DNA from: JAWVFM01 sp963841455 | GTDB lineage: Bacteria; Actinomycetota; Thermoleophilia; Solirubrobacterales; 70-9 | Length of the DNA: 64,000 nt | Direction: 5' to 3' | Assembly (NCBI GenBank): GCA_963841455.1 | Contig: CAWJCU010000001.1 | Coordinates: forward strand, 124,001-188,000 | In this document: in pieces, positions 38,362 through 47,443 of the stretch | Numbering within the stretch: position 1 is the first letter of the stretch | Layout of the letters: each line of letters begins with the position of its first letter | Position numbers and translations under genes: made by a program | Notes under the pieces: model-generated | The model's database searches: none | What the model was told of the DNA's origin: nothing | Seen by the model: only the letters and a program-made list of their open reading frames with translations

Positions 38362-38598
38362 ATGGCGGCAGCGGCCCGGCCGCTGACGCGCCGAGTGGCG
38401 CGCCGCGAGGGCGTTCAGTACTCGTTCCTCTTCATGCGCGCCAGTGGTGCCCAGCTCGACGAGATCTCCAAGCTCATCGATTCAGGAGGCATCCGTCCCA
38501 TCGTCGACCAGACGTACCCGTTCGACGAGGCCCCGCAGGCCGTCGCTCATGTAGAGAGCGGCCGGACGAAGGGCAAGGTCGTCCTGACGATGGCCTGA
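38362..38598 (+). pseudogene. 3' fragment of a zinc-type quinone oxidoreductase / MDR alcohol dehydrogenase
   Basis: The frame gives GVQYSFLFMRASGAQLDEIS, then KLIDSGGIRPIVDQTYPFDE and APQAVAHVESGRTKGKVVLT, the unmistakable C-terminal 65 residues of an NADPH:quinone-oxidoreductase-like MDR protein. The first 250 or so residues are missing; the break lies just after the decayed attachment repeat. It looks like a chromosomal gene truncated when the island inserted or a deletion followed. Confidence 0.8.
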
Positions 38599-38647
38599 AG
38601 CAACTCACCGCTGATCGCGGCAGCTCACGACGGGTAGCCTCAGCGAC

Positions 38648-39064
38648 CTGCGCCTGATTCTGAACATCCTCTGGCTCGTCCTCTGCGGCTTCTGGATGGC
38701 GATCGCCTACCTCCTCGCAGCCCTGCTGATGTTCATCCTCATCATCACCATCCCGTTTGCCCTGCAGGCCGTGAAGCTCGCCACCTTCGCTCTGTGGCCC
38801 TTCGGCCGGACGCTCGTCAAGCGACCCGATGCCGGGGCGCCGTCGGTCGTCGGCAACGTCCTTTGGTTGGTGCTCGCCGGCTGGTGGCTCGCGCTGGGCC
38901 ATCTGATCACCGGCGCCCTGCTCTGCCTGACCATCATCGGCATTCCGCTCGGCCTCGGGAACTTCAAGCTGATCCCGGTTTCCCTGTGGCCGTTCGGTCG
39001 TGAGATCGTTCCGATCGACGACGCGGGCGTCGGCGAGGCGGTCAGCGTCACGACAGTGCGTTGA
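38648..39064 (+). CDS. YccF domain membrane protein
   Basis: About 138 residues: LILNILWLVLCGFWMAIAYL, then IPFALQAVKLATFALWPFGR and, repeated, VLWLVLAGWWLALGHLITGA and IPLGLGNFKLIPVSLWPFGR. The two LWPFGR repeats are the YccF signature, each following a hydrophobic pair of helices. There is no ATG or GTG before the first helix; the CTG at 38648 is the best-placed codon, while the ATG at 38696 would cut the first helix. The stop overlaps the next start (TTGA). Function unknown. Confidence 0.8.
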   Translation: MRLILNILWLVLCGFWMAIAYLLAALLMFILIITIPFALQAVKLATFALWPFGRTLVKRPDAGAPSVVGNVLWLVLAGWWLALGHLITGALLCLTIIGIPLGLGNFKLIPVSLWPFGREIVPIDDAGVGEAVSVTTVR

Positions 39065-40179
39065 CTGTCGAAGACCTCGAGCTCGCCCCGATCGACGCCG
39101 AGCCGCTGCCCGAGGGATTCTCGCCCTCTCGGGTTCGCCGCGCGCTGTTCGCGCTCGCTGCCGTGGCGCTCATAGTCGTCGCCCTGCTCGCGCTGCTGCC
39201 TGGCCTCGCGTCGCTGAGAGACACATTCGGCGGCGCTCAAGCCGAATGGATAGCCCTCGCCGCACTCTTCGAGCTCCTCTCGTGTGCGTCGTACGTCCTG
39301 GTCTTCCGAGCGGTCTTCTGCGAGCGGATGAGCTGGCGGACCAGCACCGAGATCGGACTGAGTGAGCAGGCGGCGAACTCACTGCTCTCGGTGGGCGGTG
39401 CAGGCGGCCTGGCGCTGGGGGCCTGGATTCTCCGGCGGGGCGGCGTCCCCGGGGGCCGCATCGCGCGGCGGACGGTCGCGTTCTTCCTCCTCACGAGCTT
39501 TGCGAACGTCGGTCTCCTTGCCGTCGCCGGGGCGGCGCTTGCGCTCGGCCTTCTTCCGGGCCCCTCGGATCGACTCGCGCTCGGAGTGATCCCCGCGCTC
39601 GTCGGCATCGGAGCGATCGCGCTGGCGCTCGCGGCCGGCCGCATCGCGCGGTCGCGCGCCGGTCGATCCGGCCGCCCGCGCGTTCGCGGGGCCCTCGCCG
39701 CGATCGGCGACGGAGTTGCGGAGGCCGTCGGCCTGCTGCGCTCGCCTGAGATGGGGGCAGGCTCCCTCGGCTATCTGATTTTCGACCTCGCGGTCCTCGA
39801 CGCTTGCTTTCCGGCATTCGGAAATCCCGCTCCGCCGCTGGACGCGCTGGTGCTCGCCTACCTGATAGGCCAACTCGGTGGCCTCGTTCCGCTGCCGGGC
39901 GGGATCGGGGGCTTGGACCTGGGGCTCCTCGGTGCGCTCCTTCTCTACGGCGTCAACGCGACCGACGCAGCCGTAGCGGTGCTCGCCTACCGGGGCGTGT
40001 TGCTCATCGTTCCTGCGGTCGTCGGGCTTCCTGCCCTGGCTTCCCTACGCCGTCGCCTCCGCCGCGAGGACCACGATATTCGCGCCTGCGCGCCCGGACA
40101 GGACGTCGAGGTGGTTGGTCTGGGCCGGGTTCGCATGGCCGCGCCCGGTTTGGTCGTCCCCCCGCGTCGATCGCATTGA
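39061..40179 (+). CDS. Flippase-like membrane protein (lysylphosphatidylglycerol synthase TM / UPF0104)
   Basis: A 372-residue protein starting TTG at 39061 in a TTGA overlap with the YccF gene. About eight hydrophobic helices, with EIGLSEQAANSLLSVGGAGG and LAYLIGQLGGLVPLPGGIGG near the end; both match the AglD/UPF0104 (LPG_synthase_TM) pattern in which the second motif (P-x-P-G-G-I-G) is the best conserved. Members move or modify polar lipids. The C-terminal 45 residues are hydrophilic and unlike the family. Coupled expression with YccF suggests an envelope role. Confidence 0.85.
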   Translation: MTVEDLELAPIDAEPLPEGFSPSRVRRALFALAAVALIVVALLALLPGLASLRDTFGGAQAEWIALAALFELLSCASYVLVFRAVFCERMSWRTSTEIGLSEQAANSLLSVGGAGGLALGAWILRRGGVPGGRIARRTVAFFLLTSFANVGLLAVAGAALALGLLPGPSDRLALGVIPALVGIGAIALALAAGRIARSRAGRSGRPRVRGALAAIGDGVAEAVGLLRSPEMGAGSLGYLIFDLAVLDACFPAFGNPAPPLDALVLAYLIGQLGGLVPLPGGIGGLDLGLLGALLLYGVNATDAAVAVLAYRGVLLIVPAVVGLPALASLRRRLRREDHDIRACAPGQDVEVVGLGRVRMAAPGLVVPPRRSH

Positions 40180-40319
40180 CTTACCAGGGACCCACAGATC
40201 GGGTGAACTCGTCGGCCGTGGCGCGTTGGGAATCACCCAATCGGGGCGATGAGCAGCGGTTACGGCCCTCTTATGGTCGGGCCTGATGAGGCCTGGACGG
40301 CAATCCAAGTGAGGTACGG

Positions 40320-41588
40320 ATGATGCGTCGGCTCCTTGCGGTCACTGCGCTCGTGCTCGGCGTCGCCACGGTCGCGCTCGCCGTGGCCGTGGCCGTGGCC
40401 GTGTTTCCTCGGGGCTTTGGCCTCTTGGCGTGTGTGGCGGTCGCGGGCGCGGCCGCCTTGTACGGCGCGCTACGGCGTGGCCTCGCGCGGGTCGTCGGCC
40501 TTGGCATCGCAGCGGTCGCACTGGTCGGGGCCGTCGTGTTGCTCGTAACGGGCGGACCGCTTCTTGCGGAGATTCTCGTCGTCGGCGGGCTCCTGGGCTC
40601 TCTCGCCGCGGCCCGCGAGGCCGTCGCCGTGCACGTGGCTCTGCCCGATGTGCCGCCGCCGAAGCACGCGGTCCTCTTCTACAACCCCAAGTCGGGAGGC
40701 GGGAAGGCAACCCGGTTTGATCTTGCGACCGAGGCCCCAAGGCGCGGGATCGAGGCGATCGAGCTGAAGCTGGGCGAGGACCTCGCGGAGCTCGTTCGGG
40801 GCGCTGTGGATCGCGGCGCCGACGGTCTGGCGATGGCCGGCGGCGACGGCTCGCAGGCGATCGTCGCGGCGGCCGCGGCCGAGCACGGGCTTCCCTATGC
40901 GTGCATCCCGGCAGGAACGCGCAACCATTTCGCGCTCGACCTCGGCGTCGACCGCGACGACGTCGTCGGCGCGCTGGATGCTTTCGTCGACGGTGGCGAG
41001 CGCACGGTGGACCTGGCCGAGATCAACGGGCGAGTGTTCGTCAACAACGTGTCCCTCGGTCTCTACGCTGAGGCCGTCCAGCGATCGAGCTATCGCGACG
41101 CCAAGCTGCGCACCCTGCTCGACACCGTGCCCGATGTGCTCGGCCCGAGCGGCGATGAGGAGATGGCCCTGCGTTGGACCGGGCCGGGCGGGCAGAAGGA
41201 GAGCTCGGGCGCGTTGGTGCTGGTCTCCAACAATCGCTACCGGCTCGGCCGCGCCGTCGGCTCCGGGACGCGGCCGCGCATGGACGAAGGCGTGCTCGGC
41301 ATCACGGTTGCCGGCGCTCGAGCCGGAGGCGTCCAGGGCGAGTTACCACTGGGAGCGCCGCGCGAGTGGTCGGCGCCGACCTTCGAGGTTGACGCCGACC
41401 GCAAGGTCCCCGCTGGTGTCGACGGCGAGGCGCTCGTATTCGACGCGCCGCTCCGGTTTCGCATCCGGCCACGGGCCCTTCGCGTACGTGTGGCGCGAGC
41501 CCACCCGGGGGCATCCCCCTCAGCCGGTGTCCCCGACCGCATGTGGGACGGAGTTCTCGAGCTCTGGCGAATCGCCCGAGATGGGTAA
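40320..41588 (+). CDS. Diacylglycerol-kinase-family lipid kinase with membrane N-terminus
   Basis: A 422-residue protein: three or four hydrophobic segments (about 1-100), then a DAGK catalytic domain with KHAVLFYNPKSGGGKATRFD, the nucleotide loop ADGLAMAGGDGSQAIVAAAA (GGDGS) and IPAGTRNHFALDLGVDRDDV, and the sphingosine-kinase-like C-terminal half. The membrane N-terminus is an addition to the usual 300-residue soluble form. It should phosphorylate diacylglycerol or a related lipid. A membrane phosphatase of the PAP2 family lies just downstream on the other strand, so the two may balance a lipid phosphate. Confidence 0.9.
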   Translation: MMRRLLAVTALVLGVATVALAVAVAVAVFPRGFGLLACVAVAGAAALYGALRRGLARVVGLGIAAVALVGAVVLLVTGGPLLAEILVVGGLLGSLAAAREAVAVHVALPDVPPPKHAVLFYNPKSGGGKATRFDLATEAPRRGIEAIELKLGEDLAELVRGAVDRGADGLAMAGGDGSQAIVAAAAAEHGLPYACIPAGTRNHFALDLGVDRDDVVGALDAFVDGGERTVDLAEINGRVFVNNVSLGLYAEAVQRSSYRDAKLRTLLDTVPDVLGPSGDEEMALRWTGPGGQKESSGALVLVSNNRYRLGRAVGSGTRPRMDEGVLGITVAGARAGGVQGELPLGAPREWSAPTFEVDADRKVPAGVDGEALVFDAPLRFRIRPRALRVRVARAHPGASPSAGVPDRMWDGVLELWRIARDG

Positions 41589-41739
41589 CGCGCTGTGTCG
41601 CTCAGGCCCTCCGACCAACTGCCAAACGAACGGAAAGGAAATCGACTACGGCGTCGACATCCGGAGCGGGGAGGACGAGGCCCTGCTCCTCGCCGTAACG
41701 GTTGCGCTCGATCAGATGAGCGGCGAGTCAGGAGAGTGA
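41581..41739 (+). CDS. Possible 52-residue protein
   Basis: The ATG at 41581 lies inside the end of the lipid-kinase gene (8-base overlap), giving MGNALCRSGPPTNCQTNGKE and then an acidic segment with EDEALLLAVTVALDQM. No family is recognised and no ribosome site is clear. The amphipathic end and lower GC could be real, but this is weak. Confidence 0.3.
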   Translation: MGNALCRSGPPTNCQTNGKEIDYGVDIRSGEDEALLLAVTVALDQMSGESGE

Positions 41740-41749
41740 GGGCGTCCGG

Positions 41750-42337
41750 CTAGAAGGCCTCGCCGCCGGACGTTTGCAGTCCGGGGAGACGGCGGAGCAG
41801 CGCGCGGTCGGTGTGGCTCGCGAACACGAGGCCCGAGCTCGCCCCCACCATCACGTCGGACGGATAGTGCACGCCGGTATGAAGGCGCGAATAGGAGACG
41901 AGCGCCGCAAGCGCGTACAGCGGCAGCCGAGCCGCGGGCATCGCGCGCCCTGCGCCGCGAGCGAAAGCGAACGCCGCGGCCGAGTGGCCTGAGGGGAACG
42001 AGCGTGAGATCGGCATCGCGACGTGGCGTTCGGCCGGAACGTCGTGCGAATCGCGCTCGGGCCGACGCCTCCGGCTCAGTGGCTTCATGACGGCATTGAC
42101 GACGACGGCCGTGACCCCGACGCACGCGAGGCCGCGAGCCGCGGCGCGCTTCCCGTCCGGGCCGCCGGCCACCGCGAGGAGTACCGATGCCGCCAGCGAC
42201 AGGCGCGAGTAGTTGGCCGCCTTGGACAGGCGCGCCATCGCGCCATCGAGCGCGGGGGTTGAGGTCCGCGCGACCGCTTCGTAAACGCGGATGTCCAGCT
42301 CGTGGGCCCGACCGAGCGCGGCCCCGAAAAAGTGCAT
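41750..42337 (-). CDS. PAP2-family membrane phosphatase
   Basis: A 195-residue protein with the three phosphatase motifs: KPLSRRRRPERD (KxxxxxxRP), ISRSFPSGHSAAAFAFARGA (PSGH) and SRLHTGVHYPSDVMVGAS (SRxxxxxHxxxD), between membrane helices. It should dephosphorylate a lipid phosphate such as phosphatidic acid or undecaprenyl pyrophosphate. It is convergent with the lipid-kinase gene and divergent from the SulP transporter. Confidence 0.92.
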   Translation of the reverse strand: MHFFGAALGRAHELDIRVYEAVARTSTPALDGAMARLSKAANYSRLSLAASVLLAVAGGPDGKRAAARGLACVGVTAVVVNAVMKPLSRRRRPERDSHDVPAERHVAMPISRSFPSGHSAAAFAFARGAGRAMPAARLPLYALAALVSYSRLHTGVHYPSDVMVGASSGLVFASHTDRALLRRLPGLQTSGGEAF

Positions 42338-42418
42338 GGGAGGCGGTCAGCGTAAGGCAAGCGGCATGGGAGCGAGGAGCGGCGCCGACCGCGGGATATC
42401 GTCGGCCCCCGTGACCTC

Positions 42419-44147
42419 ATGGACGCACCCATGAAGCCATGGGCGAGACTCCCGGGTGCTCGAGCGCTCGCGACCTATCGTCGTTCCTGGCTGCGCGAGG
42501 ATGTCACCGCCGGGCTCGTCCTCACGGCTCTGCTGGTCCCGCAGGGGATGGCCTACGCGGAGCTCGCGGGCCTGCCGGCGATCACGGGCCTCTACACCTC
42601 GGTTCTCTGCCTGATCGGCTACGCGGCGTTCGGCCCCTCGCGGATTCTCGTCCTCGGGCCGGACTCCTCGCTCGGGCCGATGATCGCGGCAACCATCCTT
42701 CCCATCCTCGGGTCGGGCGGCAGCCCGGAGCGGGCGGTCGCACTCGCCTCGATGCTCGCGCTGCTGGTCGGAGCGATCACGATCCTGGCCGGGGTCGCAA
42801 AGCTCGGCTTCATTGCCGACCTGCTCTCGAAGCCGACCCAGATCGGCTACATGAACGGCCTCGCCCTCACGATCCTCGTCGGACAGCTGCCGAAGCTTTT
42901 CGGCTTTTCGATCGATGCGAACGGGCTCATTGACGAAGCGCGCAAGTTCGTCGATGGCTTGGCATCCGGCGAGGCCGTCGCGGCCGCCGCGGCCCTGGGG
43001 CTCGTCGGCCTCGCGCTCATCCTCGCCTTCCAGGCGTGGCGGCCCCGAATCCCCGGAGTCCTCGTCGCCGTAATCGTCTCCATTGGGGCCGCCGGCGCGC
43101 TGAGCCTTGGTGACCACGGGGTGAGCCTCGTCGGGACTCTCCCGTCGGGATTTCCCTCGCCCCAGTGGCCGAGCCCGGTCAGCGACCTTCCGCTGCTTGT
43201 AGCCGGGGCCCTCGGAATCGCGCTCGTGTCGCTCACCGACACCATCTCGACTTCGTCGGCATTCGCTGCCCGGACCGGCCAGGAGGTCAACGGAGACGGG
43301 GAAATGATCGGGATCGGCGCCGCCAACGTCGGCGCGGCGCTGTTTCAGGGCTTTCCGGTCAGCACGAGCGGCTCGCGCACGGCGGTCGCCGAGCAGGCGG
43401 GCGCCAAGACCCAGCTGACCGGGCTTGTCGGCGCGGGCACGATCGTGCTGATGCTCGTCTTCGTGCCGGGGCTTCTGCGCAGCCTTCCGCAGGCGACGCT
43501 TGCCGCGGTCGTCATCGCTGCGTCGCTCTCGCTGGCCGACATTTCCGGCGCACGGCGCCTGTGGCGTCAACGGCGCACCGAATTCTGGCTTTCCATGGCG
43601 GCCTTCGGCGGCGTGGCGCTGCTCGGGGTGCTCGAGGGAATCGCGATCGCTGTCGCGCTCTCGATCCTCAATGTCTTCCGGCGGTCGTGGTGGCCCTACC
43701 GGACGACGCTCGGGCGAGTGCCCGGCATGGCGGGTCACCACGACCGCCAGCTCTATCCGGATGCCGAGGAGTTGCCGGGTCTCGTGATCTTGCGATTCGA
43801 CGCGCCGCTGTTCTTCGCGAACTCGCGGACGTTCCGCGACGAGGTGCGGCGCTTGGCACGCGCGGAGCCCCGGCCCCGCTGGATCGTCCTGGCCGCCGAG
43901 CCGATCACCGACGTCGACACGACGGCGGCGGACATGCTCCACGAGCTCGATGAGGAGCTGAACACCGAGGGGACCTCGCTCGTCTTCGCGGAGCTGAAGG
44001 ACCCGGTCCGCCGCAAGCTCGAGCGCTACGAGCTGATCGGGCACCTCGACCCGGCCCATTTCTTCCCGACCCTCGACCGAGCCGTCGAGGCGTTCCGCGA
44101 GGAGACGGGGCGCGCTGGACGCGGCCGGACACCATTGGCGCCCCCTG
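42419..44147 (+). CDS. SulP-family anion transporter with STAS domain
   Basis: About 575 residues. The N-terminal SulP signature is clear (LTALLVPQGMAYAELAGLPA, ITGLYTSVLCLIGYAAFGPS), followed by about 11-14 helices and VSTSGSRTAVAEQAGAKTQL. A cytoplasmic STAS domain (about 450-565: LPGLVILRFDAPLFFANSRT, VLAAEPITDVDTTAADMLHE) ends near FREETGRAGR. The substrate may be sulfate, bicarbonate or another anion. In this frame there is no stop before the next gene; a TGA at 44145-44147 in another frame is probably the original stop, so an indel lies shortly upstream. End coordinate is therefore approximate. Confidence 0.88.
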
Positions 44148-44173
44148 ACGCGTCGGGGTGTAGCTTCCCGGAC

Positions 44174-45789
44174 GTGCGGAACCGGGGGGCTCCACATGGG
44201 CGCGAGGCACGCTGCCTGCTCGGTCTGTCAGCGGTCGCTCTGACGCTCGCCCTCCTCGTTGCCGCGCCGGCTTCGGCCGTGGCCGCGCACGCCGACGCTG
44301 CCGCTCAACGACCTGAACGATCTGCTCGATCTCACCGGCTATCCGACGCCGAGCCGCGCCCCGGTGCAGGACAACCCGGCGCCCCCGGTGAAGCCGGCGC
44401 CGAGAGCGCGCTGCGGGCCCGGGTCGCAGCCGCTCGCCGGCGAGCAGGGCCGGGTCCCGCCCGCGGCGATCGCCTCGGCCGCCGCCGCGCGAGGCTGGAC
44501 GTGCAACGTGAACGTCCTCGGTCACCACGGCACCCCGGGCGGCTTCCGCGTCTGGCGCTACGTCGACCGCCAGGGTCACGAGTGCGCGTTCTACGACACC
44601 TCGCTCCAGTCGCCGCTGAACGTCGTCAGCCTCGCCGCGGCACATCGGTCCGGGGTCGAGGTTCTCGACATGTCGGACCCGCGCCATCCGGTGCGTACCG
44701 AGACGCTCGACTCGCTGCCGATGCTGGCCCCGCACGAGTCCCTGAACCTGAACCGGCGGCGCGGGCTGCTGGCCGCCGAGCTCGGGAACGGCACCACGCT
44801 TCCGGGCCTCATGTCCATCTACAGCGTTCGCGACGACTGCCGCCACCCGGTCCTCGACTCGACCTACCTCGCGTCCCGCTTCGGCCACGAGAGCGGCTTC
44901 GCCCGCGATGGCAGGACGTTCTGGATCGCGGGCGGCGACGGGATCGCCGCGGTCGACGTCAGCGACCCGAAGCACCCGCACACCCTCTGGGAGGGCAACG
45001 TCTTCGCGCACGGCCTCAGCGTCTCCGACAACGGCAACACGCTCTACGACGCCGACCCGATCGACGGCAACCTCGTGATCCTCGACGTCAGCCAGGTGCA
45101 GCAGCGCAAGCCGGATCCGGTAGTGCGCGAGATCAGCCGTCTGACCTGGAACCCGGTGAGCGTCCCCCAGAACGCGCTCCCGATGCGGATCCACGGCAAG
45201 CGCTACCTGCTCGAGTTCGACGAGTTCGGCTTCCGGTTCAACACCGTCTCGCCTCCGGACACCGTCGGTGCGGCGCGGATCATCTCGATCACCGACCCGA
45301 AGCACCCCACGTCGTCTCGAACATCCGCCTGAAGGTCAACCAGCCGGGCCCCCACAAGGCGGCCGACGGGGACCCCTCCGCCCTGCCCGCGCCCTTCTTC
45401 AACTACGCGGCCCACTACTGCGCGATCCCGCGCGAGGTGAACCCCGAGATCGTCGCCTGCTCGTTCATCAACTCCGGCCTGCGGGTGTTCAACATCTCCG
45501 ACCCCAGGCATCCCCGCGAGGTCGCCTACTACGTCTCCCCGCCGAAGCCGCCGCGCTCCGGCCGGGCGGCGGCGAAGCACGCGAGCGTGGCGATCTGCAC
45601 CATCGGCTCGCGGCATTTCGCGGCCGAGCGCAGCCCTCGACGGCGCTCGGGTCGGCAAGCGACCTCGCGATGTCGCAGCCCGCGTTCGTGCCCGGCCGGC
45701 GCGAGGTCTGGTACACGGACGCGACGAGCGGCTTCTACGCCCTGCACCTCAGCAAGAGCGCCTGGCCTCATCCGCGCGGCGGTCGCTAG
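44174..45789 (+). CDS. Secreted LVIVD-repeat protein, broken by three frameshifts
   Basis: From the GTG at 44174 a signal peptide is read (CLLGLSAVALTLALLVAAPA). Near 44295 the sense changes frame and continues LPLNDLNDLLDLTGYPTPSR through beta-propeller-like LVIVD repeats (GVEVLDMSDPRHPVRTETLD; GIAAVDVSDPKHPHTLWEGN; IISITDPKHP). Near 45305 it moves back (HVVSNIRLKVNQPG ... GLRVFNISDPRHPREVAYYV), and near 45635 to the third frame (SDLAMSQPAFVPGRREVWYT to the stop). Joined, it gives about 535 residues with no loss of sequence, so indel errors or very recent mutations are likely. An extracellular binding role is probable. Confidence 0.75.
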
Positions 45790-45801
45790 AGGCGGCCACG
45801 G

Positions 45802-45996
45802 CTAAGGGGCCGGATGCGCTCCGGAGCCGCTTACGAAGAGCCCCGAGGCAATGACCGCCACGGCGAACAGGGCGACCGTGATCATGCGTAGGCGCCGCGG
45901 GGTCAGAACAGCGCCGAGGCGCCGGCCCAGCCATGCCCGGATCCCACTCGCGCCGCCGACGGTGGCGGCCGCGGTCATCATGCACTGTACGCACAT
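45802..45996 (-). CDS. Small membrane protein with N-terminal CxxC
   Basis: A 64-residue protein from the ATG at 45996: MCVQCMMTAAATVGGASGIR, a basic stretch, then one C-terminal helix (MITVALFAVAVIASGLFVSG). The CxxC at residues 2-5 could bind metal or be redox-active. The frame extends to 46089, but that would overlap the divergent GNAT start. I do not recognise a named family. It is convergent with the LVIVD gene. Confidence 0.6.
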   Translation of the reverse strand: MCVQCMMTAAATVGGASGIRAWLGRRLGAVLTPRRLRMITVALFAVAVIASGLFVSGSGAHPAP

Positions 45997-46053
45997 CCGC
46001 TTCGAGATTACTCCTCGGCGCGCTTGTCGCGGAACCGCGCTAGGTTCGCCGCC

Positions 46054-46360
46054 GTGGCCGTCGAGGTCCGCGACAATCCGGAGGGGCACCGGTTCGAGGC
46101 CCTACCTCGACGGCGAGCTCGCCGGCTTCACGGAGTACCGCTCGAAGCGCGGCCTCATCGCCTTCATCCACACCGAGGTCGAGCCGAAGCTCGAGGGCCA
46201 GGGGATCGGCTCGGCATTGATCGGCACCGCCCTCGACGAGGCCCGTGATCGTGGCCTCGACGTCCTGCCGTTCTGCCCGTTCGTCAACGCCTACATCGAC
46301 AAGCATCGGGAGTACATCGACCTCGTGCCCGAGTCGCGGCGGGAGGCCTTCGGACTGTGA
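46054..46360 (+). CDS. GNAT-type N-acetyltransferase (YidJ-like), frameshifted
   Basis: From the GTG at 46054: VAVEVRDNPEGHRFEA, then near 46102 the sense moves one frame to YLDGELAGFTEYRSKRGLIA, FIHTEVEPKLEGQGIGSALI (the acetyl-CoA loop GQGIGSAL) and PFCPFVNAYIDKHREYIDLV to the stop. This small type, with C-P-F and Y-I-x-x-H-x-E-Y, is the YidJ/GCN5-related family. A one-base deletion separates the halves; otherwise it is intact at about 101 residues. Confidence 0.8.
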
Positions 46361-46367
46361 GGAAGGC

Positions 46368-46970
46368 CTAAGCCGTAAACCGCAGCCGGTGGATCTCGAC
46401 GACGCCGCGGGCGCGGGTCTCGACCCGCCATCGGCGCCCGGCCTCCTCGAGAAGCTCGCTCGCCGACGGCCGGCCCGGATCGGCCAGCAGGCCCTCCGGC
46501 GCGAGCTGCGGCATCAGTGAGAGGAGCTCGCCGGCGCTCCCCGCCTCGTAGAGGACGTCGGCAGCGAGCACGAGGTCGAAGGGAATCCTGTCGAGGAGAT
46601 CCGCCGGGCTGGTCCAGTCGACCACGGCCGTCTCGATCTCGACGCCGTGTCGCGTCGCGTTGCGACGAAGCAGGCTCACGGCCTCCCTGCACTCGTCGGT
46701 TGCGAGAACGACGGCGCCCGCGCGGGCGGCGGTGATGGAGGGGACGCCGAGGCCGCACCCGAGCTCGACGACGCGCAGGCGCTCGAGCGTCTGGCCGTCG
46801 AGCTCACGGGCGAGCGCCATGCCGCTTCGCCAGAGGACCGACCAGTACGGCGCGATCGGCGCCCATTCGACGCCGCCCGCGTCCGGCAAGTCCGCGGACT
46901 CTCGCGGTTGCAGCAGCCGCAGCGGACCGCTCGGGAGGTCCACCCAAGCCTCGACGAGATCGTCGATCAC
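46368..46970 (-). CDS. Class I SAM-dependent methyltransferase (lysine/EEF1A type)
   Basis: A 200-residue Rossmann methyltransferase: VEWAPIAPYWSVLWRSGMAL, motif I RVVELGCGLGVPSITAARAG and FDLVLAADVLYEAGSAGELL (motif IV, with D-V-L-Y-E). The segment before motif I (Y-W-x-x-L-W) is typical of the protein-lysine/ETFB-lysine branch, so a protein substrate is possible. The start is GTG at 46970. It ends eight bases from the convergent GNAT stop and diverges from the secreted-protein cluster. Confidence 0.88.
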   Translation of the reverse strand: MIDDLVEAWVDLPSGPLRLLQPRESADLPDAGGVEWAPIAPYWSVLWRSGMALARELDGQTLERLRVVELGCGLGVPSITAARAGAVVLATDECREAVSLLRRNATRHGVEIETAVVDWTSPADLLDRIPFDLVLAADVLYEAGSAGELLSLMPQLAPEGLLADPGRPSASELLEEAGRRWRVETRARGVVEIHRLRFTA

Positions 46971-46977
46971 CGATCGA

Positions 46978-46995
46978 CCCTACGCGGATGTAGGG
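46978..46995. promoter_or_regulatory. Inverted repeat in divergent promoter region
   Basis: CCCTAC and GTAGGG around GCGGAT, in the 70-bp gap between the methyltransferase and the first gene of the secreted cluster. A candidate operator; no regulator gene is adjacent. Confidence 0.4.
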
Positions 46996-47040
46996 TTCGC
47001 CCGTCATATCCACCTCGACAGGGGAGGGTGGAGGTAGTGC

Positions 47041-47439
47041 ATGCGTAGGTTCCTTTTGCTCGGTGCGGTGGTCGCCGTCGTGGCCGGGCTCTTTGCCGCG
47101 ACGGCGGGCGCCCGGACCGAGACGCGGTTCAGCGTCATCGCCCACCAGCAGACAGGTCACCGGGCCGGCAGCAGCCACTTCGTCATTTCGGGCTCGCTGC
47201 TCCAGCCGGGTGACCGTGACGAGGTGGTCGGCCATTTCAGGGCCAAGTTCGCGCGCCACGGGCGCGTCCACGCGGTCGCGTCCTTCCCCGACGGGAAGAT
47301 CAAGGTGCAGGGCAATCAGAACGCCAACCGGATCCCGATCATCGGAGGTACGCGGCGCTGGAACGGGGCCGCGGGCAAGCTCAAGACCCGCAACCTGTCC
47401 AAGCGCGACACGCTGCTGACGTTTATCGTCGTCCAGTAG
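47041..47439 (+). CDS. Secreted beta-rich protein, paralogue 1
   Basis: A 132-residue protein with a signal peptide (RRFLLLGAVVAVVAGLFAAT, cut near AGA). The mature part has repeated short strands: RTETRFSVIAHQQTGHRAGS, HFVISGSLLQPGDRDEVVGH and the motif IPIIGGTRRWNGAAGKLKTR. The last resembles the GGTGxFxGAxG turn of the allene-oxide-cyclase/dirigent barrel. It is the first of three paralogues in tandem, four bases before the second. Function unknown. Confidence 0.8.
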   Translation: MRRFLLLGAVVAVVAGLFAATAGARTETRFSVIAHQQTGHRAGSSHFVISGSLLQPGDRDEVVGHFRAKFARHGRVHAVASFPDGKIKVQGNQNANRIPIIGGTRRWNGAAGKLKTRNLSKRDTLLTFIVVQ

Positions 47440-47443
47440 CCGC

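Noticed and set aside
38634..38639. GGGTAG as a SigB-type -10 for the YccF gene
   Set aside because: The sequence 15 bases upstream (GATC) is not a convincing -35.
40380..40405. Repeated GTGGCC units as a possible regulatory repeat
   Set aside because: They encode Ala-Val repeats of a membrane helix in the lipid-kinase gene.
42419..45805. A single 1,128-residue SulP plus LVIVD fusion
   Set aside because: The uninterrupted frame only fuses the SulP gene with a signal peptide and with out-of-frame parts of the LVIVD gene; the real LVIVD repeats are in other frames.
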